Shown one piece after another: positions 1-5,464 of a stretch of DNA of 5,784 nucleotides. Within the stretch, counting starts at the first letter, position 1; each line of letters starts with the position of its first letter. The position numbers and the translations under genes are program-made. The stretch comes from Candidatus Atribacteria bacterium. Lineage in GTDB: Bacteria; Atribacterota; Atribacteria; Atribacterales; Caldatribacteriaceae. The stretch is from positions 1 to 5,784 of the forward strand of contig JARRCQ010000119.1 of assembly GCA_029982105.1 (NCBI GenBank), written 5' to 3'. The notes beneath the pieces were generated by a model. It saw only the letters and a list, made by a program, of their open reading frames with translations. It was not told the DNA's origin and did not search any database.

Positions 1-83
1 CCTGTTTCTCTACTTATACTTCTTATGCTCTTTCCTTCTTTTCTCATTTGGTGTAACATCATAATTGACTCACTCCTGAGCAT
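1..83 (-). CDS. istA: IS21-family transposase IstA, N-terminal fragment (runs off window)
   Basis: An ATG at 83 reading leftwards opens 27 codons beginning MLRSESIMMLHQMRKEG and continuing KSIRSISRETG to the window edge. This is the pattern of the N-terminal helix-turn-helix of IstA proteins, where an opening helix is followed by an 'EGxSIRxIxRxTG' recognition region that normally runs into 'xxRxTVRKYL'. A GGGAGG ribosome binding site (91-96) lies 7 bases upstream, which supports this start. IstA is the DDE transposase that acts with the ATPase IstB. The catalytic DDE domain is not in the window, so integrity cannot be judged. The identification rests on a short stretch plus the surrounding IS-end structure. 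Confidence 0.65.
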   Translation of the reverse strand, partial: MLRSESIMMLHQMRKEGKSIRSISRET

Positions 84-90
84 GTATTTT

Positions 91-126
91 CCTCCCATCT
101 TTTTAAACCCTATGAGAGGAATTATA
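91..126 (-). promoter_or_regulatory. -10 box and ribosome binding site for istA
   Basis: On the minus strand a perfect TATAAT (126 to 121) is followed by GGGAGG (96 to 91), seven bases before the istA ATG. No convincing -35 hexamer lies 15-18 bases upstream of the TATAAT, so the promoter would be weak or need help. Confidence 0.4.
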
Positions 127-136
127 GCTTAAGGAG

Positions 137-181
137 TGGGTCATTTTTATTCCGACTTTCCTGGGTCAATTATATACCGGC
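137..181. repeat. Two terminal direct repeats of the IS (transposase-binding type)
   Basis: Positions 137-156 and 162-181 align without gaps at 16 of 20 bases. They share an identical TGGGTCA core and a CCG near the end, with a 25-bp period. Repeated motifs of this kind at IS ends are characteristic of the IS21 family, where they are thought to be transposase binding sites. Confidence 0.65.
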
Positions 182-188
182 GGTGACA

Positions 189-398
189 ACCAGGAGCTCA
201 AATAATAGGGAGAGCATCTGTGGGCCCAAAGACAAAATCTGGACCACGCCTTCTTTGAAGCTCTATGCATCCTCCCATGACAAAGCCTTATCTGAATATC
301 CAAAGTTAATCCGATTCGTGGTGGACCCTGGATTAAATATTACGAACGATTTTGGAGGAGAATTTCAGCCGATTGAAAAAAATCTCTATCAAGTGTAA
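189..398 (+). pseudogene. 3' remnant of an unrecognised gene cut by the IS
   Basis: This reading frame stays open to a TAA at 396-398 and encodes about 69 residues ending FGGEFQPIEKNLYQV. It can be extended to a GTG at 183, but that codon lies inside the IS terminus and has no ribosome binding site. The open frame also continues leftwards through the IS end to a stop at 66-68. The simplest reading is that the IS interrupted a longer gene and left its C-terminal coding end. The peptide has a mixed polar and hydrophobic composition, one Cys, no membrane segment and no motif I recognise. Its stop overlaps the -10 box of the downstream operon. It could instead be chance open frame. Confidence 0.35.
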
Positions 399-401
399 AA
401 T
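373..401 (+). promoter_or_regulatory. Sigma-70-type promoter of the bactofilin/minor pilin operon
   Basis: TTGAAA (373-378) and TAAAAT (396-401) are separated by exactly 17 bases, and each matches five of six consensus positions. Transcription would begin near 408, leaving a leader of about 20 bases that contains the GGGAGG ribosome binding site (417-422) of the first gene. This fits the first position in a four-gene operon. It is inferred from sequence only. Confidence 0.5.
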
Positions 402-428
402 ATATGTACTTCAATCGGGAGGTGGAGG

Positions 429-812
429 ATGATGAAAGTTCGTTTAATCTTTTGTCTGGTATTGATATCTACTCTACTCGTGAGTGGGGTGGCTTTTGCC
501 GACGAACTTGCCGTTATAGATACTTCCATGGAGGGAGACCAGGTTATCAGTGCGGATAGTAAACTTCTGGAGATTATTAAGGGCAATGTTACCGTCGAGG
601 CTGGTATAACTTTTCAAGTGGAGGGAATTGTAACTGGAAGCTTAACCCTGAAAGAAGGAGCAGAGCTTATTCTCAATGGGATTGTCGAAGGGGACTTAAC
701 TCTCGGAGCAGGGGCAACAGCTACAATAAACGGAATTGTAGGCGGCAATATCTATAATAATAGTGGAAATGAGATTAAGATAAATGGCATTGTAAAAGGA
801 GAAATTCATTGA
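429..812 (+). CDS. Exported bactofilin-like (polymer-forming, DUF583-type) beta-helix protein
   Basis: The protein has 127 residues. Residues 1-24 form a signal peptide: MMKVR, a hydrophobic stretch at about 6-21, and an AFA cleavage site before Asp25. Residues from about 50 to the end are short hydrophobic strands separated by Gly turns, with the motif G-I-V-x-G recurring every 18 residues (Gly66, 84, 102, 120). This is the right-handed beta-helix pattern of bactofilins, which self-assemble into filaments. Bactofilins are usually cytoplasmic and lack a cleavable signal, so export is unusual and suggests an extracytoplasmic scaffold. A GGGAGGTGGAGG block (417-428) precedes tandem ATGs at 429 and 432; the first is used here and either is plausible. 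It is the first gene of the minor pilin operon, 44 bases before the next. Its tie to pili is inferred from position. Confidence 0.78.
   Translation: MMKVRLIFCLVLISTLLVSGVAFADELAVIDTSMEGDQVISADSKLLEIIKGNVTVEAGITFQVEGIVTGSLTLKEGAELILNGIVEGDLTLGAGATATINGIVGGNIYNNSGNEIKINGIVKGEIH
624..794 (+). repeat. Four 54-bp (18-residue) beta-helix coding repeats
   Basis: Codons for G-I-V-x-G begin at 624, 678, 732 and 786, exactly 54 bases apart. The last three are preceded by an Asn codon. The DNA around each (ggaattgta, gggattgtc, ggaattgta, ggcattgta) is still similar, suggesting internal duplication of a single rung. Confidence 0.7.
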
Positions 813-837
813 TAGCCACAGCTCTTAACTGACCACG

Positions 838-848
838 AGGAGGAGGGG
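838..848 (+). promoter_or_regulatory. Ribosome binding site deciding a TTG start
   Basis: AGGAGGAGGGG lies 8 bases before the TTG at 857. An ATG at 853 is also well placed, but its frame stops after three codons (TAA at 862-864), so TTG at 857 is the only nearby start that opens the prepilin frame. Confidence 0.6.
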
Positions 849-856
849 TTGTATGG

Positions 857-1462
857 TTGAGTAAGCCGGGGGGTCAGAGATTTATAGTTACTTCAGAAAG
901 TAAAAATAGAGGGTTTTCGCTTATTGAGATCGTGGTAGTAGTAGCAGTTATGGCGCTTGCTATTACCTCACTTTCTCTCCTTTTTTTGAGAGTCAGCTTT
1001 ACTAAATCTGCCAATGAGAAGTTGCTCACCGCCAGCACGCTCGCAGAAGATGTTTTAGAACACATTAGAGAAACGAGCATCAGAAAAACGAGCACCGAAG
1101 GTTTCCCCGGTACTGACGGGTTTTCTAACCTCACTGGATGGCTTGAAACCAAGTTGACCAATGGCAAGAATAGTTTAGAGGTATTTCTCAACTCCGATGA
1201 CTTTGCTTACCACCTAGCCAAATTAATATATAAAGATGAGACTCTCCCTGCCGCTCTCGATACTCTACCGGAAGCAAAGAGCCTTTCCTCTGTTACCTTT
1301 GAGGTGAAAGAACGAAATCTTATTAACAACGCTATAGAGAAATTAATGGTAACGGTGGTTATCCGATGGAAAGAAATAGTAAGAAGTGCAGGTGAGCAAG
1401 AGCGCCAATATTCTCTCATTACCTATATTACTAAATCTGGTTTAAGAGAGTTCATTAAATAA
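857..1462 (+). CDS. PilV/GspI-like minor prepilin
   Basis: The protein has 201 residues with a class III (prepilin) signal. The leader ends KNRG19, cleavage falls before Phe20, and Glu at mature position 5 (Glu24) precedes a hydrophobic alpha-helix to about residue 44. Next comes an 'A..LAEDVLEHIRE' segment (about 59-71), typical of the PilV/GspI group, then a globular domain ending in alternating strands (RQYSLITYITKSG, 183-195). The product would be processed and methylated by a prepilin peptidase and placed in the priming or tip complex of a type IV pilus or pseudopilus. It lies 44 bases after the bactofilin-like gene and 27 bases before the next prepilin. The TTG start is set by the GGAGG-rich site and by the short stop-bounded ATG frame. 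No Cys pair is present. Assignment to PilV rather than another minor pilin class is moderate. Confidence 0.8.
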   Translation: MSKPGGQRFIVTSESKNRGFSLIEIVVVVAVMALAITSLSLLFLRVSFTKSANEKLLTASTLAEDVLEHIRETSIRKTSTEGFPGTDGFSNLTGWLETKLTNGKNSLEVFLNSDDFAYHLAKLIYKDETLPAALDTLPEAKSLSSVTFEVKERNLINNAIEKLMVTVVIRWKEIVRSAGEQERQYSLITYITKSGLREFIK

Positions 1463-1489
1463 TGGGCTAAATTCAAGAGGAGTTATAAA

Positions 1490-2038
1490 GTGGCTTTCAA
1501 TTCTGATAATTCATTAGCTCAGGAGGAGCTAGATAAGCAAAAAAAATATTCTCACAGCCAGGGAATGACTTTGCTTGAGGTAGTCATAACCATTGCTATT
1601 ATGGCTTTTCTTGCGGCCACACTATACCAGTTTTTTGGTTTTATGAACAAGGAAAGTCGGGCGCAGATATCCGACCAAGAGTTTGTTGATAGACTAAATC
1701 TCTTTTTCCACAATATTGCCAAAGATTTTAGAACAGCAGAAACAGTGGAGTTCGATAATGTATTAGGAGTATTAACAATAAACACAGTTGAGGGAGAGGA
1801 GAATACCTACACTTTTGAAACCTCGGGAGATGAGGTAAGAATATTTAAAAATGGAACGAAAATCGTTCAAGGACCAGTAACCAAAGACCCCAAAGACCCC
1901 AAAGACCCTGTTATTATTACTTGTGAAGATAATGGTTCTTATTATACGCGACTCTACCTATCTTTTAGCACTTCCGTTGGTAACTATGACTTATCGGTAG
2001 TGAGGCGAAACCCTCCTGCAGATAAAGAGGTAGATTAA
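1490..2038 (+). CDS. PilW/GspJ-like minor prepilin
   Basis: The protein has 182 residues, starting at GTG with AAGAGGAG (1475-1482) seven bases upstream. The leader is long and hydrophilic (25 residues, ending HSQG). Cleavage falls before Met26, with Glu30 as the conserved Glu5 of the mature protein and a hydrophobic helix to about residue 51. Residues 66-90 (DRLNLFFHNIAKDFRTAETV) match the 'L...l..ia.DlR.A..v' pattern of PilW/GspJ proteins and are followed by beta-rich sequence. A Lys-Asp-Pro triplet repeated three times (132-140) forms a charged loop encoded by a perfect 9-bp tandem repeat. One Cys (Cys145) is unpaired. It sits between the PilV-like and PilX-like genes, the usual minor pilin order. 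It probably caps or primes the pilus with them. Confidence 0.8.
   Translation: MAFNSDNSLAQEELDKQKKYSHSQGMTLLEVVITIAIMAFLAATLYQFFGFMNKESRAQISDQEFVDRLNLFFHNIAKDFRTAETVEFDNVLGVLTINTVEGEENTYTFETSGDEVRIFKNGTKIVQGPVTKDPKDPKDPVIITCEDNGSYYTRLYLSFSTSVGNYDLSVVRRNPPADKEVD
1881..1907 (+). repeat. Perfect 9-bp tandem repeat, three copies
   Basis: CCAAAGACC occurs three times head to tail inside the PilW-like gene. The unit is a multiple of three, so a change in copy number would add or remove Lys-Asp-Pro without shifting the frame. Confidence 0.9.
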
Positions 2039-2064
2039 TGAATAATTTGAGGTGTTTTCTATGA
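2038..2064 (+). other. Eight-codon mini-ORF linking pilW-like stop to pilX-like start
   Basis: ATG at 2038 overlaps the TAA of the upstream gene (TAATG). Its frame ends after eight codons at a TGA (2062-2064) that overlaps the ATG of the next gene (ATGA). It would let ribosomes ending upstream restart and end on the pilX-like start. Its own ribosome binding site is not evident, and chance is possible. Confidence 0.25.
2049..2054 (+). promoter_or_regulatory. Ribosome binding site deciding the pilX-like start
   Basis: GAGGTG lies six bases before the ATG at 2061. A GTG at 2052 in the same frame is part of this site and so is unlikely to be the start. Confidence 0.6.
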
Positions 2065-3599
2065 ATAGCGGTCAGCGTGATGCAGGTTCTTTGATGATTA
2101 CCGTGATTGCGATGATTTTTATTGTATCTATTATTATTTTTGCCGGGTCAACCCTGGTTATCTCGGGGAGCAGAAATGTCCACAAAGTATCCGATATGAA
2201 ACAAGCTCACTATATGGCAGAAGCAGGCATCGAAGATGCCTTGTCTAACCCTTTTGTTATCAGAGATGCTTTGCTCTACGGACACTCTAATGTTACCTCT
2301 ACTTCTCTCTCTTCTTTCCAGTTTGAAACTAACAAGGTTGGTGAATATGAAGCTGAGGCTATAGGAGATTCGGGAAATAAAAAAATTACGATAACATCAA
2401 CTGGACGGGTGAAAAATCAAAGCGGTACCACTCTTGCCGAGCGAACGATTGTCTGCCAGTTTGAATTAAAACCCGGCTCTTTCTATGATTTAGCGCTGGA
2501 TACTGCTATTGCTACTGCGGGCAATTTAACTTCTGGAAAGGTGTATATAAAACTCGACAGTGGTGTAAACCCTAAAACTGACGCTGATGTGTATAGCGAT
2601 GCAGCAATCACCAGTATAGCTGGCACCATACCTGGCTCGGTAATAGCTCAAGGGGAAGTAACAGTGAATAATAATGCCATAGTCACAAAAGATGTGATTG
2701 CAAAGGGGAAAATTACTATAAATAATGATGTTCAAGTGGGGGGGAAAGTTATCTCAGCAGGTAGTTATATAGATATTAATAATAAAGTCCAGATTGGAAG
2801 TGATACGGTTGCATACAGCACTGATAAGAACGGATATGCAGTATACCTGGGCAATAATTCTACTGTTCATAATATATATACCCCTAAGGGGGCGAGTCAG
2901 GTAAAAATCAACGGCTCGTACGACTCAATAAAGCCCATCTCTTCTCCATATCCCTCTCCTCCTACTCCTCCTGCAACTGATCCAACCTATCCAGTCCCTC
3001 GCAAGACTTTACCAGCCATAGACAATGAAATTAAAAGCTCGTGGATAGCTCGGGCACAAAGTGATAAGGTTACTTACAATGGTTTAACTGTAGGAAACAA
3101 TGAGACCATTACCCTAGGCAATGCTTATATAACTGGAGACTTTACATTGGGAAACAATGCCCAGTTAAACATTAAAGAAGGGTCGGTCATTTACGTGACT
3201 GGTAATATATCAATCGCAAATAATGCCACAGTTACAGCCCTTGAGGCTGATGGTGACCCAAAAACTACGTTAATATCCTCCTTAATAACTAATAATACTT
3301 TTGATATCGAAAATAATTCTATTCCCACTTCTGTTTCTCTTGTAGCTCTCGGCACCGGAACATCTTATCTCAAAAACAATTCGGCAACTACAGGAGCTAT
3401 TTTGGTTCCCAATGGAAGTTTAGAGATGAAAAATAATGCCGCAGTGCATGGCGGTATCTTTGCCAAGTCTATTCCCAATATTGGAAACAATGCAGAAGTT
3501 TATTTTAACCCCCTGCTCAACTTAGGTCTTCCACCCACTACTACCAGCTCAGAGGCTCTAACTTTGCTTGAGTGGAAGGAGGGAGCAGAAAAAGAATAG
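2061..3599 (+). CDS. PilX-like minor pilin fused to an Asn-rich beta-solenoid domain
   Basis: The protein has 512 residues from the ATG at 2061. A short polar start (MNSGQRDAG) leads into one hydrophobic helix (11-34) without the Glu5 of ordinary prepilins, as in PilX/GspK-like proteins. A PilX-type 'HYMAEAGIEDAL' segment follows (about 50-61), then a beta-rich region. From about 190 the sequence is strand-turn repeats in which Asn-Asn recurs about every 18-22 residues within each block (near 203, 221, 240, 265, then 346, 365, 387, 418, 438, 458, 476). This is a polymer-forming, bactofilin-like beta-helix. A Pro-rich linker (about 293-313) splits it in two. The C-terminus is charged. At roughly two to three times the length of many PilX proteins, it probably displays the solenoid outside the cell at the pilus tip or membrane. 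Its fold and location are inferred. It is last in the operon, after the PilW-like gene. Confidence 0.78.
   Translation: MNSGQRDAGSLMITVIAMIFIVSIIIFAGSTLVISGSRNVHKVSDMKQAHYMAEAGIEDALSNPFVIRDALLYGHSNVTSTSLSSFQFETNKVGEYEAEAIGDSGNKKITITSTGRVKNQSGTTLAERTIVCQFELKPGSFYDLALDTAIATAGNLTSGKVYIKLDSGVNPKTDADVYSDAAITSIAGTIPGSVIAQGEVTVNNNAIVTKDVIAKGKITINNDVQVGGKVISAGSYIDINNKVQIGSDTVAYSTDKNGYAVYLGNNSTVHNIYTPKGASQVKINGSYDSIKPISSPYPSPPTPPATDPTYPVPRKTLPAIDNEIKSSWIARAQSDKVTYNGLTVGNNETITLGNAYITGDFTLGNNAQLNIKEGSVIYVTGNISIANNATVTALEADGDPKTTLISSLITNNTFDIENNSIPTSVSLVALGTGTSYLKNNSATTGAILVPNGSLEMKNNAAVHGGIFAKSIPNIGNNAEVYFNPLLNLGLPPTTTSSEALTLLEWKEGAEKE
2667..3491 (+). repeat. Degenerate Asn-Asn beta-solenoid repeats in the pilX-like gene
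   Basis: About a dozen Asn-Asn pairs are encoded by AAT/AAC doublets, most flanked by hydrophobic strand residues and often followed by Ala, Ser or Thr (GNNA, ANNA, KNNS). Two blocks (2667-2858 and 3096-3491) are separated by a stretch holding the Pro-rich linker. The repeats are clear in protein but divergent in DNA. Confidence 0.65.
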
Positions 3600-3732
3600 A
3601 GGGAAAAAGAGAGGTCGCCTTGCACCTTGCTCTGCGTGATGGGAGGCCATGGCGATGAGGGATGAGAGAGGAGGGAAGAGAAGATTTTTCCATTTTAACC
3701 CCCATTTTGATTCCCATCATCCTAATAATTTT

Positions 3733-4099
3733 TCAATAGAATAAGCCCAGATACCAGTTTATTATTCCCTCTCCCCAGAAAAAAGCAATTATTGCTCCTC
3801 CAGCCATAAAAGGAGCAAAAGGGATAGGGTCACGTCTCCCTTTTATCTTGAGAGCTATTAAAATTATACCTATTATTGCGCCTCCGGTAAAGGAGAACAA
3901 AAAGGAAAGGAGCGCTTTTTGCCACCCTAAGAAAAAGCCTAAAGTTCCGGCAAGCTTTACGTCTCCCCAGCCCTATCCCCTCTGCTCATTTTGTTACCAC
4001 CACCCCTCCTAACTCATCGGGAATCCTTTTCTCTTGCAAATCTACTCAGGAGACAAGAAAGAGAAGGGTTAAAAAAGGAAGGGCTAAAAACCAGCTCTC
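3733..4099 (-). pseudogene. pilD: Prepilin peptidase (PilD-type, aspartic, A24 family), decayed
   Basis: Three pieces are recognisable on the minus strand. At 4010-4099 is a hydrophobic segment (SWFLALPFLTLLFLVS), an in-frame TGA (4046-4048), then VDLQEKRIPDEL with the first catalytic Asp (4040-4042). At 3733-3972 one frame reads GWGDVKLAGTLGFFLGWQ, carrying the GxGD motif with the second Asp (3961-3963), then a membrane helix and GRRDPIPFAPFMAGG, to a TGA at 3733-3735. The pieces are only about 37 bases apart, where the family normally has around 60 residues, and they do not share one clean frame: an extra G near 3970-3973 breaks the GIG/WGD join. The N-terminal half with the zinc-binding Cys region is not visible. 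The gene once cleaved and methylated prepilins. Internal deletion, frameshift and nonsense change together make it non-functional as read. Confidence 0.8.
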
Positions 4100-4220
4100 T
4101 ACTATAATCTTTCATCCTCTCCGCCTGAATAATGACCAGCCCCTCCTTCTTGATGAGCTCCGGGAGATGGTCAGAAACTATTTTTTCTTCCTTTATCGCT
4201 CTGCAAGGAGAAGATCTCAC
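4100..4220 (-). other. Unrecognised coding-like stretch between pilC and the peptidase remnant
   Basis: From a GTG at 4220, nine bases after the pilC stop, a frame reads about 40 residues including EEKIVSDHLPELIKKEG and LVIIQAERMKDYSREL. It then runs on in the wrong frame over the decayed peptidase gene to a TGA at 4014-4016. No clear ribosome binding site precedes the GTG. The other two minus-strand frames have stops here. The piece looks like real protein sequence but does not resemble the expected N-terminus of a prepilin peptidase (no signal helix, no CxxC pairs). It may be a remnant of another gene joined by the same deletion that damaged the peptidase gene. I do not recognise its family. 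Confidence 0.3.
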
Positions 4221-4228
4221 CCAACTTT

Positions 4229-5464
4229 TTAAATACCAGCAGACATCCCCTGCGAAGCCATCTGGAAAATAGGAAGGAAAAGAGAAAGAGCCAGCAATAA
4301 AACCGCTCCTCCGATTATCACTGTCAAAACTGGCTCGATTATGGTGGAAATACGGTCAACGAATATTTTGATCTCCTTGTCGTAAAGCTCAGTTACTTTA
4401 CCCAGGGTGAGCTCTAAACTTCCGGTTTCTTCTCCCACTGCTACCATCTGAGCCACCAGGGGTGGGAAAAAGGAGTGTTCTGCTACGCCACGTGATAAAT
4501 TACCTCCTCGCCGAATATCTTCAGCTATTTCTCGGATGATATCTCCCAGGTAATAATTACCCACTGAGCTTGCCGTAACTTCTAAGGCTTGCACCATAGG
4601 CATTCCACTGCGCAGAAGTCCAGACAACAACCAGCAAAATCGGGAAACTAAAAGCTGATGAAAGAGTTTTCCAAAAAGAGGAAGGTAAGGCTGCCGGCGG
4701 TCCCACCATTTTTTGCCCTGCTCGGAGTTAATATACAGGAAAAAAGCCAAAATTACTCCTCCCAGTGAACCATAAACCAATAGCCAATTCCGACCCAGAA
4801 AACTCATCAATCCCAACATAAACTTGGTAAGAGAAGGGAGTTCCATTTGAAAACCTTCAAACATAAGCACAAACTGGGGAAATACAAAATAAACCATAAA
4901 CAAAGAAACGGCAATGATAGCTCCTATCAAAATTAAAGGATAATAAGTAGCGGACTGGATTTTATCTCGGAGGTCTTTTTCCCATTCCAAATAATCAGCT
5001 AACCGCTGCAAGCTCCAGTCTAAGTTTCCTCCTCCTTCTCCCGATTGCACCATACCCACAAATACCCGGTTGAACACCCGAGGATAATCAGCCAGAGCCT
5101 GGTAAAAAGAATAACCTCTGGCTACTTTCTGAGCCACTTCTCCAACTACTTGAGCTAGATATTTATTGGTAGATTGGTCGGCCATACTCCGTAGAGCTTG
5201 AAGGAGAGGGACTCCTGCTTCCAACAGGGTAGAAATTCCCCGGGCAAATACAGCTAAATCTTGAAGTTCTACCTTTTTACTTCCCCCTCCCAGGTGTATT
5301 TCTCGCTGAAGACTGCTTTTGGCGGATTTTTCTTCTTCTAAAGAGGTTATAAAAACTCCTCCTCGCCGGAGAATAGCCACTACTTCTTGTTCATTCTGAG
5401 CTTCTATTCTACCTTCCAATAATTTACCGGATTTATCTCGAGCTCGATATAGGTAAGCAGGCAT
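4229..5464 (-). CDS. pilC: Type IV pilus inner-membrane platform protein PilC (GspF family)
   Basis: The protein has 411 residues, the normal length for PilC, and appears complete. A short cytoplasmic start (AYLYRARDKSGKLLEGRIEA) is typical of the family. Two T2SSF-type helical domains follow, at about 70-195 (FARGISTLLEAGVPLLQAL, SGEGGGNLD) and 273-395 (SRFCWLLSGLLRSGMPMVQAL, GEETGSLEL). Membrane helices lie at about 172-196, 227-245 and 375-400. PilC sits in the cytoplasmic membrane, contacts the assembly and retraction ATPases and passes pilins into the fibre. AAGGAG (5474-5479) lies nine bases upstream of the ATG, and the ATG overlaps the pilT stop by one base (TAATG), which implies translational coupling. 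This is the only undamaged machinery gene on this strand in the window. Confidence 0.95.
   Translation of the reverse strand: MPAYLYRARDKSGKLLEGRIEAQNEQEVVAILRRGGVFITSLEEEKSAKSSLQREIHLGGGSKKVELQDLAVFARGISTLLEAGVPLLQALRSMADQSTNKYLAQVVGEVAQKVARGYSFYQALADYPRVFNRVFVGMVQSGEGGGNLDWSLQRLADYLEWEKDLRDKIQSATYYPLILIGAIIAVSLFMVYFVFPQFVLMFEGFQMELPSLTKFMLGLMSFLGRNWLLVYGSLGGVILAFFLYINSEQGKKWWDRRQPYLPLFGKLFHQLLVSRFCWLLSGLLRSGMPMVQALEVTASSVGNYYLGDIIREIAEDIRRGGNLSRGVAEHSFFPPLVAQMVAVGEETGSLELTLGKVTELYDKEIKIFVDRISTIIEPVLTVIIGGAVLLLALSLFLPIFQMASQGMSAGI

Larger units (their letters stand above)
1..188 (-). mobile_element. IS21-family insertion sequence, left end (partial)
   Basis: The minus strand reads inward from a TGTCACCGCC tip at position 188. 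It then carries two related copies of a TGACCCA-containing repeat, and then a ribosome binding site and the start of an IstA-like transposase that runs off the window. Multiple terminal repeats, a TG...CA tip and a first gene close to the left end are the known organisation of IS21-family elements. The other end, istB and any target duplication lie outside the window. The exact tip (187-189) is inferred from the TGT/ACA terminus and cannot be confirmed without the other end. Confidence 0.68.

Noticed and set aside
389..586. 65-codon minus-strand frame opposite the bactofilin-like gene start
   Set aside because: It overlaps the operon promoter and the signal peptide codons antisense, and its protein composition is not convincing.
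874..1191. 105-codon open frame on the minus strand opposite the PilV-like gene
   Set aside because: It lies wholly antisense to a gene with a clear prepilin signal, has no ribosome binding site or recognisable domain, and is best explained as a shadow.
2052..2060. GTG at 2052 as the start of the PilX-like protein
   Set aside because: It overlaps the GAGGTG ribosome binding site, whereas the ATG at 2061 has ideal spacing from that site.
2526..2735. 69-codon minus-strand frame within the PilX-like gene
   Set aside because: It is antisense to repeat-rich coding sequence. Open frames are expected opposite AAT-rich repeats.
2667..3491. CRISPR-like or DNA-level repeat array suggested by recurring aataat
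   Set aside because: Units are not identical, spacing varies from 18 to 25 codons, and the pattern is fully explained by Asn-Asn codons in a beta-solenoid.
3600..3732. Possible bidirectional terminator in the convergent spacer
   Set aside because: TCGCC and GGCGA can pair, but only five bases with a loop of about 30 and no adjoining T-run on the plus strand. The rest is purine-rich sequence without a stable hairpin.
3649..3738. 29-codon plus-strand frame after the pilX-like gene, preceded by GGGAGG
   Set aside because: The putative ribosome binding site is only two bases from the ATG, and the product (MAMRDERGGKRRFFHFN...) resembles nothing. It also runs into the 3' end of the peptidase remnant on the other strand.
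3784..3796. Palindrome AGCAATTATTGCT as a possible operator
   Set aside because: It falls inside the surviving coding frame of the peptidase remnant (Ala-Ile-Ile-Ala) and is far from any promoter.
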